Positions 8,509-17,280 of a DNA stretch of 43,840 nucleotides are shown in pieces. Numbering within the stretch: position 1 is the stretch's first letter; each line of letters begins with the position of its first letter. A program made the position numbers and the translations under genes. This DNA comes from CAYNST01 sp964399955 (lineage in GTDB: Bacteria > Pseudomonadota > Gammaproteobacteria > Pseudomonadales > Cellvibrionaceae). The notes under the pieces were generated by a model that did not search any database, had not been told where the DNA came from, and worked only from the letters and a program-made list of their open reading frames with translations. Location of the stretch: assembly GCA_964399955.1 (NCBI GenBank), contig CAYNST010000017.1:1-43840 (forward strand), written 5' to 3'.

Positions 8509-10065
8509 GTGGCAGATACAAGCATCAACGGTCAGACCCTGCCGGACAGCCAATCACGGCGGGCAGTTCCACCAACTGCCCTGACAAGTGCGGACTGGCC
8601 GGAGCGGAACACGGCTGGCCTGCTTGAGGCGCGGGTGCTTGCAGTGACGGCTGTAACCGATCAGGAGCGACAACTGTTGCTGAGGGACAAGCTGACCGAC
8701 AGCAACCTGTCACCTGAGCTGCGCGCGGCCTGGATCAAACTACTGAGCAATCCGGAGTTGCAGCTGTTGACGCTGGCGCTGGCAGACAGACGCCAGTACG
8801 TACTTGCAGACCGCTGGGTGCAACCAGGGCAGACACTGCTTCTGCGTATGGATCAAACAGGGCAGCTGCGCCTGCTGGACCTGCCTGCCACGCCCACCGT
8901 TGCAACCACCCCACCCCATACTGCAGCGGCCGGCAAACCCACCGCTCTGCCTGTGGGGACCGAACCGGGCCAAACAGAGTTGCGCCAAGCGCTGCAGGCT
9001 TCCCTCTTGCGGCAAGCTGGAGCTGCACCGGAGCAACAATCCAGGCCTCCCATTACGCCCCTGGTGCCAAATGCGCCTGCGGCCAGGCCGATTGCGGAAT
9101 TCCACACCCGGCTGGATCAGCACCTGCGTACGCTGTTGGCGGACTCCGTGCGTCTGAGCCTGCCCCTGGCCCGCTCGCCGGCCGAGCTTTTTCGGTCGGC
9201 CAGCCAGCTGGCGGCGGCTGCGGAAAGAGTTGTCATGACTCGGGGAGCAACCCCTGTCACAGACGCCCTGTCGCCAGCATTGAAAGCCCTGCTGGCCACT
9301 CCAGTGGAGTGGTCGGACTGGAAGGCTCGGCCGGTGGACAGCCTGATGCTGGCCACGCAGCGTTTTGGTTTGGCCAACTCGGCTGCTGCGGAATCCGACT
9401 ACCGGCAGGCCCTGAACCACTTGGCTGCCGCTTTGGCATCACCTGCGCTAAGTCATTCGGCAACTGCGCCTGGAGCCGACTCCGCGCTCGGTGATGCCTT
9501 ATGGCAGGTGTTCAAACAGGCGCGCCACAACAGCGCCGCAAACCAGGAGCCCTCCGCCCGTGAGCAGATCCAACAGCAACTGAAGCAACTGACAGAGGCC
9601 GCCCTTGCCCAGTTGACCGTGCACCGCTCTCGAGGTCTGCTGAGCTCATCACCATCCGCCCCTCTAACTCAACAGCTGCACCTTGCCGACCTGCCCATCC
9701 GCTTTGGAGATCATACCTATGGCAATGTTCTTCTGCAGATTCAGGAACTTGCAATAAATGAGGGCCGACAGCAAAAATCCCGACGCGACAAACGCAGAAA
9801 AGCCAAGTGGACGGCGTACATGGAGTTGACACTGGAAGATGAGAGCGGACTGGCGGTGGAAATGTCACTGATGGACCGCACCCTGGATGCAACCTTCTGG
9901 TGCGGAACAGAAGCACTGCAGCAACAAAGCACGCAGGGGCTGGAGCAACTCAAAATGGCCCTTCAGGCGGACGGCATAGATGTGGCCGACCTCCGCTGTG
10001 TGGCTAAGGCACCACCGCCCAAGGCCCACGCCTTGACGGTTTCGTTGATAGATACTCAGGGCTGA
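8509..10065 (+). CDS. FliK-like flagellar hook-length control domain protein
   Basis: About 518 aa. The last 130 residues look like the C-terminal hook-length control domain (Flg_hook family): a strand-rich segment with IRFGDHTYGNVLLQIQELA, then YMELTLEDESGLAVEMSLMD and a tail ending in a strand. The long N-terminal part is rich in Ala, Gln, Leu and Pro and of low complexity, as in FliK rulers. I chose GTG 8509, preceded by CAAGG; the frame is open from GTG 8416 but those residues look non-coding. It lies four bases before an FlhX gene and diverges from ccmA, an order known in Pseudomonas relatives. Whether it measures hook length or is a diverged paralogue cannot be told here. Confidence 0.78.
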   Translation: MADTSINGQTLPDSQSRRAVPPTALTSADWPERNTAGLLEARVLAVTAVTDQERQLLLRDKLTDSNLSPELRAAWIKLLSNPELQLLTLALADRRQYVLADRWVQPGQTLLLRMDQTGQLRLLDLPATPTVATTPPHTAAAGKPTALPVGTEPGQTELRQALQASLLRQAGAAPEQQSRPPITPLVPNAPAARPIAEFHTRLDQHLRTLLADSVRLSLPLARSPAELFRSASQLAAAAERVVMTRGATPVTDALSPALKALLATPVEWSDWKARPVDSLMLATQRFGLANSAAAESDYRQALNHLAAALASPALSHSATAPGADSALGDALWQVFKQARHNSAANQEPSAREQIQQQLKQLTEAALAQLTVHRSRGLLSSSPSAPLTQQLHLADLPIRFGDHTYGNVLLQIQELAINEGRQQKSRRDKRRKAKWTAYMELTLEDESGLAVEMSLMDRTLDATFWCGTEALQQQSTQGLEQLKMALQADGIDVADLRCVAKAPPPKAHALTVSLIDTQG

Positions 10066-10069
10066 CGCC

Positions 10070-10381
10070 ATGCAAGCAGAACTCAGACCGGAACTGCAAA
10101 AAGCCGTAGCACTCTTTTACGATGGCGCCGGAGCACCCAGGGTGACCGCCAAAGGCGTAGGGGAGGACGCGCACGCGTTGATAGCACAAGCCAAGGCTCA
10201 TCAAGTCCCGCTGTGCAACAATGCCGCGCTGGTTGACCTTCTGGTACAACTGGAAACGGGTGAATCCGTGCCCGAAGCCCTGTACGCAGCTGTGGCCCAC
10301 ATCATTGCCTTTGCCTACAGAGTTCAGCTTGCCGTCCACCCGTCCCAGCCGCTGCCTTCACCGCAAATTTCCAGCCTGTGA
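10070..10381 (+). CDS. FlhX: FlhB C-terminal domain homologue (export switch-like)
   Basis: A 103-aa protein matching the cytoplasmic C-terminal domain of FlhB/YscU export switch proteins after the cleavage site: AVALFYDGAGAPRVTAKGVGEDAHALIAQ-type opening (about 12-40) then VPLCNNAALVDLL. It lacks the membrane domain and the NPTH autocleavage motif, as stand-alone FlhX proteins do. In other bacteria FlhX can replace the cleaved FlhB C-terminus and so works with FliK. The start ATG is four bases after the FliK-like stop, so the pair is one operon. Confidence 0.85.
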   Translation: MQAELRPELQKAVALFYDGAGAPRVTAKGVGEDAHALIAQAKAHQVPLCNNAALVDLLVQLETGESVPEALYAAVAHIIAFAYRVQLAVHPSQPLPSPQISSL

Positions 10382-10399
10382 CCCCCGGCAGGCCCACAG

Positions 10400-11056
10400 T
10401 CATGCCGACACCGGGGGCAGTCCGGTCTTGTCCCGTGTTTGCAGATCGCAATAGCCGGTTGGATTTTTCGCCAGATACTGCTGATGATAGGCTTCGGCAA
10501 AATAGAAATCAGCGGCGGCTTTCAACTCTGTGGTGATTTCACCCGCTCCACTTTCCTGCAGCCTGAGCTGATAAAGCCGGTAACTCTCCTCTGCCTGCCG
10601 GCGCTGCATCTCATCAAACCAGTAAATGCCAGACCGGTACTGCGTGCCAAGATCGTTTGCCTGACGCATGCCCTGGGTAGGGTTATGGCTCTCCCAGAAC
10701 AGTTTCAGCAGGGCTTCATAGCGGATCTCCGTCGGCCAAAACACCACAAGCACCACCTCACTGTGTCCGGTCAAACCCGTACACACATCCTCGTAACGCG
10801 GGTTGGGCGTATACCCGGCACTGTACCCCACCGCCGTGGTGTACACCCCGGGCTGCTGCCAGAACAAGCGCTCAGCACCCCAGAAGCAGCCCATGCCAAA
10901 CACTGCGCGGGAGGTACCCAGAGGGTAATCAGGCATCAACGAGCTGCCCAGCACGGCGTGCGGCTCGGACACGACGATGGGCTCGGTCCTGCCGGACAAG
11001 GCATCTTCTGGCAGAGGTGGAGTAAGCTTGTTTGAAAGTGTTCCCAGATAACCCAC
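10400..11056 (-). CDS. msrA: Peptide-methionine (S)-S-oxide reductase MsrA
   Basis: Repairs the S form of methionine sulfoxide in proteins using thioredoxin. The catalytic motif GCFWGAER is present with its nucleophilic Cys, as are GYSAGYTPNP, GHSEVVLV and the C-terminal YHQQYLAKNPTGYC with a resolving cysteine. I set the start at GTG 11056, which follows GGGAGG and aligns well with Pseudomonas MsrA N-termini; the frame extends to GTG 11086. The length becomes 218 aa. It lies just downstream of a methyltransferase gene on the same strand and converges with FlhX. Confidence 0.94.
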   Translation of the reverse strand: MGYLGTLSNKLTPPLPEDALSGRTEPIVVSEPHAVLGSSLMPDYPLGTSRAVFGMGCFWGAERLFWQQPGVYTTAVGYSAGYTPNPRYEDVCTGLTGHSEVVLVVFWPTEIRYEALLKLFWESHNPTQGMRQANDLGTQYRSGIYWFDEMQRRQAEESYRLYQLRLQESGAGEITTELKAAADFYFAEAYHQQYLAKNPTGYCDLQTRDKTGLPPVSA

Positions 11057-11097
11057 AGCGCCTCCCAGGCGACCCGTCAGGGGCACCCTGATGATTG

Positions 11098-11724
11098 TTA
11101 TAATGACGCGGGCACGTCCAACACGTAGCCACTGCAGTTATACGGCTCAGGCACCGCCCAGGATTCCAGCTCCGCACCCAGCTTCGCACAACAACGCTCG
11201 GCCATCTGGGTAAACGGCGGGCGGCCGGGATCGGTCAGTACGCAGCGAACTCCAGCTTTATGGGCGCGGCGAACCAAATTGAACAGGGGCGCGGACAACT
11301 CGTCCCAGAAGCAGATATCCGCGCCTATCAGCAGGTCAAAACCTGCGAGAAAGGCGCCGGTGACGCGCTGATAGCTACCGCAGACCACCTCAACCTGAAC
11401 GCCATTCAAGTTGGCGTGGTGGTGCATGAAGGGTGCAACGCCGGCGTCGATATCCAGCCCGGTTACCTCGCATCCAAAACGCTTGGCACAATAAATACCG
11501 GCCACACCCCAGCCGCAGCCAACCTCCAGAACCCGCAGTGGACTCTCCAGCGGAAATTCGCCAAGGTAGTCCATGAGGATCAGGCTGGCATTCCAGACCT
11601 TGTTGCCGTGGTGAGTGGGATAACCGGATTCGCGGCGCAGGCGCCGTATGTCCCGGTGATTGTTCTTGAGCACGGTGACACCAAACAGGTTGCGGCTCGT
11701 GGTGGGGGTGGTTGCTGCGGTCAA
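11098..11724 (-). CDS. Class I SAM-dependent methyltransferase, substrate unknown
   Basis: A 208-aa Rossmann-fold methyltransferase: motif I VLEVGCGWGVAG (about 65-76), acidic motif II TGLDID and the motif IV region DLLIGADICFWDEL (about 130-143). The pattern resembles the METTL/lysine methyltransferase-like (nicotinamide or protein N-methyltransferase) group, but no specific substrate can be named. The start is TTG at 11724, supported by a strong GGAGGA five bases upstream. It precedes msrA by a few tens of bases, so both are likely in one operon, and it diverges from ppx. Confidence 0.85.
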   Translation of the reverse strand: MTAATTPTTSRNLFGVTVLKNNHRDIRRLRRESGYPTHHGNKVWNASLILMDYLGEFPLESPLRVLEVGCGWGVAGIYCAKRFGCEVTGLDIDAGVAPFMHHHANLNGVQVEVVCGSYQRVTGAFLAGFDLLIGADICFWDELSAPLFNLVRRAHKAGVRCVLTDPGRPPFTQMAERCCAKLGAELESWAVPEPYNCSGYVLDVPASL

Positions 11725-11844
11725 GATGTCCTCCAGCCTGGGCTTAAGTTACGCGGTCAGCAGGGACCGCCGGGCGCGAATGAGGCCGCAATTGTCACAT
11801 AAATCGGGTAGACTCTTGCTCAAAAGTCAGAGTGTCAGAAATCC

Positions 11845-13326
11845 ATGCCCCAGTTCGTCTCGCCCTATTTCGCCGCCGTGGACCTTGGCTCCAACAGCTT
11901 TCATATGAGCATCGCCAGGGTAGGCCAAGATACGATTGACACCGTGGATCGCGTCAAGGAGATGGTGCAGATTGCCCGTGGCATGCGTGGCGGAGCCATC
12001 GCCCTGGACGCTGAAGAGCGCGCGCTGGCCTGCCTGGCCCGCTTTGCCGAACGCTTGCGCGACATTCCCAGCAGCCAGGTGCGCGCCGTCGGCACCAAAA
12101 GCCTGCGCTCAGCTAAAGACGCCCGCAAGTTCCTGCGCAAAGCGGAAACGGTTCTTGGTCATCCGATCGCCATCATCTCCGGCTATGAGGAAGCTCGACT
12201 GGTTTATTCGGGCCTGTCCCACAGTGTTGCCAGTGACAGCAAGCGGCGTTTGGTTGTGGATATTGGCGGTGCCAGTACCGAATTCATCGTTGGGCTCAAC
12301 AGCGAGCCGGAGCTGCTGGAAAGCCTGAGTTTTGGCTGCGTGGTTTTTACGGAAAGATACGACCTGAAAAAAGTCACGGCCAAAAATATGAGCGCAGCTT
12401 ATTTGGCCGCCTGTTCGGAAATGGAGCAGATACGGGCAACTTACCTGCAAAAGGGCTGGGACGTCACCTTTGGTACTTCAGGCACCATGCGGGCGGTCGC
12501 TGAGTTGTTGGTCCCCTCCGACGGTGGCGCGCTACTGTCGGCAAAATCCGTGAAACACCTGTACGAGCAGGTCATCAACGACAGCGAGACCACCCTGGAG
12601 CACGTACCCGCTTTGCGGCGCGATGTGTTACCCGCAGGCATTGCCATTCTGCGCGCCATCTTTGACACACTGAAACTGGAAAAGGTACTGGTTGCCGACG
12701 CCACCCTGAAGGAAGGCCTCATCTACGACACCATCGGCCGCCTGAGTGATGTTGACGCCCGCCACGGGGCAGTTGCGCGCCTGGAGAAACAATACCACGT
12801 GGATACCCGCCAGGGAGCGCGTGTAGCAGCTTGCGCTGAGCGCTTCTGGCGGCAGATCGACGCTCCGGTTTTGGCGGGGGTGTCGCGCTCCAAGATGCTG
12901 GTGTGGGGTGCCAAACTGCATGAGATTGGTCTGGGTATCTCGCATTCCAGTCACCATCATCACGGCTATTACATCCTGCGGCACAGTGACCTGGCCGGAT
13001 TCGGGCGCTACGAGCAGCACATTCTGGCATGCCTGGTGCGAACCCACCGCAAAAAATTGAGCAGTGATCGCTTCGTTGAGCTGGATGAAAAAGCGCAATC
13101 GGCGATAATTCCGCTGGTGGTCTGCCTGCGTCTGGCCGTGCTGCTTTACCGACGGCGCGAGCCGCTCGACGAGTTACCCGTGCTATCCGGCGCCGACAAC
13201 CACTATGTACTGACCTTTCGCAGCGGCTGGTTGAGCGACAATCCGTTGACCGCCGCAAGCCTTGCAGAAGAAGCCAATCAGCAAGACAATCTGGGTATTA
13301 GCCTTAAGATAGCCGAGACCCCCTGA
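11845..13326 (+). CDS. ppx: Exopolyphosphatase Ppx
   Basis: Removes terminal phosphate from long-chain polyphosphate; Ppx/GppA family of the ASKHA fold. The N-terminal phosphate-binding loop AAVDLGSNSFHM is at 10-21 and the second loop VDIGGASTEFIVG further on. The C-terminal half has an HD-type region with KLHEIGLGISHSSHHHHGYY. The length of 493 aa is in the usual range. No ppk gene is in the window. A membrane J-domain gene follows 34 bases downstream and is likely co-transcribed. Confidence 0.93.
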   Translation: MPQFVSPYFAAVDLGSNSFHMSIARVGQDTIDTVDRVKEMVQIARGMRGGAIALDAEERALACLARFAERLRDIPSSQVRAVGTKSLRSAKDARKFLRKAETVLGHPIAIISGYEEARLVYSGLSHSVASDSKRRLVVDIGGASTEFIVGLNSEPELLESLSFGCVVFTERYDLKKVTAKNMSAAYLAACSEMEQIRATYLQKGWDVTFGTSGTMRAVAELLVPSDGGALLSAKSVKHLYEQVINDSETTLEHVPALRRDVLPAGIAILRAIFDTLKLEKVLVADATLKEGLIYDTIGRLSDVDARHGAVARLEKQYHVDTRQGARVAACAERFWRQIDAPVLAGVSRSKMLVWGAKLHEIGLGISHSSHHHHGYYILRHSDLAGFGRYEQHILACLVRTHRKKLSSDRFVELDEKAQSAIIPLVVCLRLAVLLYRRREPLDELPVLSGADNHYVLTFRSGWLSDNPLTAASLAEEANQQDNLGISLKIAETP

Positions 13327-13360
13327 CGCGGCTTGAATCCCAGCCCGAGTACTCTAGCCT

Positions 13361-14059
13361 ATGCTCCTGAAACTGATTTTGGCCCTTACCATTTTGTTTT
13401 TTCTGTGGCGGGGCATCAACCGACTCAAGTCGCTTCCACCCGAGCAGAAAAAAGCCACTCTGTTGAAATATCTGCTTTGGGGCCTGCTCGGTGCGGTGAT
13501 CATTGGTGTAGTGAGCGGTCGTATGCACTGGATAGGCGCGGTGCTTGCGGGCGTCATCCCCTTTGCGCGCTTCGGTTTGCGCTCGGCCATGCGGGTGCTG
13601 CCGTTCTGGATGAGCCGCACCGGCGGGGTAGCGCCCTTCCGCACCCCCTATCTGGATATCAAAATTCATATTCAGCAAATGCAGGTCACCGGAACCGTGC
13701 TTGCTGGCCAGTTTGCCGACCGGGACATCAACGACCTGAGCGACGCCGAATTGATTGAGCTGGAAGCCGAACTCAAGGAACTGGACGCCAAGTCATATTA
13801 CCTGGTGAAGCTCGTGCGCCAGAAACGCGACCGAGCAGGCACACAATACAGTGCCGCCCCGCCGCCACCGTTTTCAGACCCGCAAAGAGACGAGGCACTG
13901 CAAATACTGGGGCTGTCGGGTAATCCCACGCGTGAAGAAATCATCGCCGCGCATCGCAAGCTTATCAACAAACTGCACCCGGACCGCGGGGGGAGCGGTT
14001 TTCTGGCCGCACGCGTCAATCAGGCCAAGGATGTTTTAATCAAAAACAGAACCGGTTGA
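13361..14059 (+). CDS. Membrane-anchored J-domain (DnaJ-like) protein
   Basis: A 232-aa protein with hydrophobic segments near the N-terminus (about 2-17, 38-55 and possibly 56-70), a variable middle with an Asp/Glu-rich helix, and a short J-domain at the very C-terminus with the HPD motif at 206-208 (NKLHPDRGG). This layout, membrane anchor first and J-domain last, resembles the mitochondrial Tim14/Pam18 type rather than DnaJ or DjlA. It should stimulate DnaK at the membrane. It follows ppx and its last 24 bases overlap the convergent cmoM gene. Confidence 0.85.
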   Translation: MLLKLILALTILFFLWRGINRLKSLPPEQKKATLLKYLLWGLLGAVIIGVVSGRMHWIGAVLAGVIPFARFGLRSAMRVLPFWMSRTGGVAPFRTPYLDIKIHIQQMQVTGTVLAGQFADRDINDLSDAELIELEAELKELDAKSYYLVKLVRQKRDRAGTQYSAAPPPPFSDPQRDEALQILGLSGNPTREEIIAAHRKLINKLHPDRGGSGFLAARVNQAKDVLIKNRTG

Positions 14060-14866
14060 CGGCGTTGGACGGTCAGGCCGCCTGCGAGCCAATATATGAA
14101 TGTAGCGGCCCAGGTCGCGGTAGGGCGCCCGACGCGAGTAGGCAAGCTCCAGCTGGATAACCTGCTCCGCATCTCGGGCACGGGCAAGGGGATCCAGAAT
14201 GTAGTCGTGGAACACCCTTATGCCGCTTTGGCAAACCAGCTCAAATCCTGCCTCGTCCAGCCATGTCAGTACCTCACTGGGGTGCAGCGGATTGACCGGC
14301 GTGAGGCTGCCTCTGGCCCCGGTAAAATCACTCTGCAACACTTTTTTGTAATTGGTTCTCAGCAGGTTTTTAAAAATCAGCCCGTCAACATTGTAGAAAA
14401 TCAATGATAACCAGCCATTGGGCCGGGCCACAGACGCCAGATGCGCCAGGGCCTTTTGGGGTTCTGCCAACCATTCAAGGACCGCATGACAGACAACCAT
14501 GTCAAACGTCCGGGGCAGTCGGGCAGGCAGTTCGTGCACAGGCGCCTGCAGCCATTTAGTTGCCGCCAAGGCCGAAGGGCTGAGCCCAGCTTCGGCAAAC
14601 AGGCTTTGCGCCTCCTGCAGCATGCCCGCTGAGATGTCCGTTAACAACACCTGATGCCCCATGCGCGTCAACTCCAGGGCCCAATGGCCCTGCCCCGCCC
14701 CCACATCCAGCACCTGCAGAGCCTGGCCCTCTGGTACCCAGTCGATCAGGTCCCGCCTGAGGACCGCCAAACGCAATTGTCCTTTCATCGTCTGATAAAT
14801 ATTTTTGCCAAAACGCCGGCTCAAGTCGTCAAAATTGCGGTCGGCACGCGGATGTTTTTTGCCCAT
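14036..14866 (-). CDS. cmoM: tRNA 5-carboxymethoxyuridine methyltransferase CmoM
   Basis: Methylates 5-carboxymethoxyuridine to its methyl ester at the wobble position of certain tRNAs. The sequence follows E. coli CmoM closely: DRNFDDLSRRFGKNIYQTMK near the start, motif I LDVGAGQGHWAL, CHAVLEWLAEPQKAL, LSLIFYNVDGL, GIRVFHDYI and LGRYIHILARR at the end. The length is 276 aa, slightly longer than E. coli because of a C-terminal tail. The 3' end overlaps the J-domain gene in convergent orientation. It lies downstream of the rhombosortase gene with 36 bases between them. Confidence 0.93.
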   Translation of the reverse strand: MGKKHPRADRNFDDLSRRFGKNIYQTMKGQLRLAVLRRDLIDWVPEGQALQVLDVGAGQGHWALELTRMGHQVLLTDISAGMLQEAQSLFAEAGLSPSALAATKWLQAPVHELPARLPRTFDMVVCHAVLEWLAEPQKALAHLASVARPNGWLSLIFYNVDGLIFKNLLRTNYKKVLQSDFTGARGSLTPVNPLHPSEVLTWLDEAGFELVCQSGIRVFHDYILDPLARARDAEQVIQLELAYSRRAPYRDLGRYIHILARRRPDRPTPSTGSVFD

Positions 14867-14902
14867 GATCCAGAATCTTCGTCAGAAAAAGTGGGTGGTA
14901 AA

Positions 14903-15526
14903 TCAGATTCTGCGGGCCGGCCACCGCGCGCCCAACAGCAGCAGCCCGGCCACCACCAAACCCCCGACCGTGCCAAACAAATGCGCATCCACGGCGACAG
15001 GAACGCCGATCTGAGTGAGCAAATACTCTGTATCAAAGGAGGGCAACTGTTCGTTGACCGTCTTGAACGCAAGCAGGAGAAGCGTCACGCCGTAGATGAC
15101 GGGATTGCTGCTGAAGTTGAGTACTGCGCCCGCCGCCAACACACCGTAAACCGCCCCCGACATACCGCGGTACTCTTCCAGTTCGGGCGTTAGCCAGTAT
15201 AGCCCCAGCCCCACCCCCAACAGCACCACAGCAAAGCACAGCCACCAACGGTGCAGCGGCTGGGTACTGAACAGAAAATAAGCGCAGGCCGTCAGACCAA
15301 GTGCATTCATCAGGGAGTGGTACTGGGTGAAATGCACAAAATTGCCGGTAACAAGTCGCCAGATTTCGCCGCGATTGATCGCCGAACGGTTGAACGCAAG
15401 CAGCTCTGCCGAGCCGTCCCACCACCCCAGCAGGATGATGAGCCCTGCGGGCAGCAGCAGCGCGGCGCTTCGAATAATTTGGCCGTGGTTTCGCAAAAGT
15501 TCCCCTTTGCCTTTGAAGAGCGCCAT
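14903..15526 (-). CDS. rrtA: Rhombosortase-type rhomboid intramembrane serine protease
   Basis: A 207-aa protein with about six membrane segments. Rhomboid-type residues are visible: RGEIWRLVTGNFVHFTQYH (52-70) with H65 and H70, N74, the nucleophile S123 in GMSG and the general base H182 in VAVDAHLFG. The compact size, the WRLVTGNFVH block and the VDAHLFG block match rhombosortase, which processes proteins with GlyGly-CTERM tails for type II secretion-linked surface display. No such substrate is seen in the window. The start ATG overlaps the DUF945 stop by one base (TGATG), so the pair is coupled. A housekeeping GlpG-type rhomboid is the alternative, but the short form argues against it. Confidence 0.8.
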   Translation of the reverse strand: MALFKGKGELLRNHGQIIRSAALLLPAGLIILLGWWDGSAELLAFNRSAINRGEIWRLVTGNFVHFTQYHSLMNALGLTACAYFLFSTQPLHRWWLCFAVVLLGVGLGLYWLTPELEEYRGMSGAVYGVLAAGAVLNFSSNPVIYGVTLLLLAFKTVNEQLPSFDTEYLLTQIGVPVAVDAHLFGTVGGLVVAGLLLLGARWPARRI

Positions 15527-16908
15527 CAAAACGGCAGCGGCACCGGCTGCCCATTGAGCAATGCCTGGCCATTGGCATAACTCAGCACCGCACGGTACCT
15601 GCCCTTCTCTTGCACCAACATCCGCTGAATAACCATCATGTTGAGCTTGAACTGCGCCTGACGGCGGGCGGTTTCTTCCAGGTCAGCGTCGGACATCACC
15701 CCGCCCCCTTCAAACTGCTCGGCCAACAGGTCCCGCCGGGTGGACTGCTCCATCATTCGCACCGCCAAGGCCTTATCCACAACCAAAGCGGCGTCCACGG
15801 TGAGGTATTGGGCAAGCTCAAACACGCTGTTCAAGCCGACCGCGTCCGGGCTGACCTTAACGTCTGCGCTGAACTCCAGGCTGCCTTCTGGTGTACTGAA
15901 GGCCACCGGCGACAGCGACAGGCTTGGGCCATTGGGCAACAGGTCGGATAGGATCGGCTGCATCAACTCCAGAGCCAACAGCGCCAGGTCGATATCCGCC
16001 TGCACCTCGACCGCAGCGGAGGCTTCCGAGTAGCGTTGCAAAAATGCCAGGCTCATGCGCTTCAAGCTGGCTTCAAAGACGGCGTTGTCGAGCTTTTCGC
16101 CGAGAAAATCCAAAGAGCCAAAGCTCATTGCCAGATCCATATCTGCCAGGGTCTGCGTGGCATCGAGCTGCGATTTGGTCGACAGGCGAAAATCCGTCAT
16201 GTGCATCACATCATCGTCTGGACCGCTGCCATTCACCGAGCCGACAATCAATTTGCCCTGGCCGGGCATCACATAGCTAGTGTGTGCGGCGTTCAGATCC
16301 AGGGTGAGCAGAAGCTCTATGCGCTCCAGGTGCAACTCGGAACCCTCGGCGTACAGTTGCACACGCGGCAATTCTGCAGAGTATTCAAGGGTACCGCTCG
16401 GCCTAAGACGGCCTTCACCACGATATTCGGCCACCTGTACCCGGGTTTCTTCCAGCAGTAAATCAAAGGGTTGGGAGGCGTCATGAAAACTCAACAGCCC
16501 GGCTAAGTCCATGTGCATCCGGGTTTGCCAGATCGGACCTTTTCGACTGGGTGTCAGACGGTCCTTCAGCCAGCCGTCCTGCTCCTCCGCCAGGTGAACA
16601 TGCCCGGAAAACCAACCTACAGAGAACCCGTCGGCAATCAGCAAGGGGCCATGATTGACGCGCACCTGGACCGGCAGTACCGCCGGTGCCAGTGGATTTG
16701 GGTAGTTGTTGAGGGTAACTGCCATGACCGCGTCGGTTGCCAGCCAACCCTTGTCGTAGGAAACCCACTCCAGGCTGTAGGCCGGATCGGTATTGATTTG
16801 GGTGAGCAGCCGATTGAGTTCGTCCTCGGTCTTCCAGGCCGCAAGCAGAGGTCCGGTGACAATGACCGCGAGCACTAGCGCGCAAACAGCAAATATCATC
16901 TTTTTCAT
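15526..16908 (-). CDS. DUF945 (YdgA-like) family protein
   Basis: A 460-aa protein with an N-terminal membrane anchor or signal (MKKMIFAVCALVLAVIVTGP, residues 1-20), followed by a long periplasmic region built of repeated beta-strand segments and ending with the YxAxLSYANGQALLNGQP-type block near the C-terminus. This pattern fits the YdgA/DUF945 family, whose function is poorly known. It is the first gene of a run with the rhombosortase and diverges from the small ORF at 16939. Confidence 0.85.
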   Translation of the reverse strand: MKKMIFAVCALVLAVIVTGPLLAAWKTEDELNRLLTQINTDPAYSLEWVSYDKGWLATDAVMAVTLNNYPNPLAPAVLPVQVRVNHGPLLIADGFSVGWFSGHVHLAEEQDGWLKDRLTPSRKGPIWQTRMHMDLAGLLSFHDASQPFDLLLEETRVQVAEYRGEGRLRPSGTLEYSAELPRVQLYAEGSELHLERIELLLTLDLNAAHTSYVMPGQGKLIVGSVNGSGPDDDVMHMTDFRLSTKSQLDATQTLADMDLAMSFGSLDFLGEKLDNAVFEASLKRMSLAFLQRYSEASAAVEVQADIDLALLALELMQPILSDLLPNGPSLSLSPVAFSTPEGSLEFSADVKVSPDAVGLNSVFELAQYLTVDAALVVDKALAVRMMEQSTRRDLLAEQFEGGGVMSDADLEETARRQAQFKLNMMVIQRMLVQEKGRYRAVLSYANGQALLNGQPVPLPF

Positions 16909-16938
16909 TTATTCGTCCCGGTTCCTTTTCGTTTAGAA

Positions 16939-17277
16939 TTGCCATCAGACTTCATCCACACGGCTCGTCACCTGACTTTGGCAGGCATCAACCCCTGGGT
17001 TGGAGTGGCAACGCCTGTGGCGGCAACTGCGCTGAGGTATAGCCTCAATGGCGCCACTGTGCAACCTGAAGCCGGCAGCATTATCCACCAGCGGGCCGTT
17101 GATTTCACCCACGGGGTAAAACGGCCTCTGACCGAGCCTCCACGCGCGTTGATCACCGCGCCCATGCAGCAGCGCTGGGCTGGAACTATGGCGCGCCTGG
17201 AGCGTCTTGTAGAAGGTGAGCAAAAGCGCTTGCACACCACCGTTGATATCCGCAATCACCCAATCTGGAGTATTTGA
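16939..17277 (+). CDS. Unrecognised small ORF upstream of the DUF3806 gene
   Basis: A 112-aa open frame that starts at TTG and stops three bases before the next ATG. Codon choice is like that of neighbouring genes (many CTG, GCG, CAG, CGC), and the C-terminal part, with LERLVEGEQKRLHTTVDIRN, looks protein-like. There is no signal peptide or known motif and no clear ribosome binding site. Two shorter minus-strand frames overlap it and look less convincing. The tight link to the next gene favours a real plus-strand gene, but I do not recognise a family. Confidence 0.45.
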   Translation: MPSDFIHTARHLTLAGINPWVGVATPVAATALRYSLNGATVQPEAGSIIHQRAVDFTHGVKRPLTEPPRALITAPMQQRWAGTMARLERLVEGEQKRLHTTVDIRNHPIWSI

Positions 17278-17280
17278 CTG

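Noticed and set aside
11790..11815. PhoB-box-like TTGTCACATAAAT upstream of ppx
   Set aside because: Only the first half resembles a Pho box; the second direct repeat is missing.
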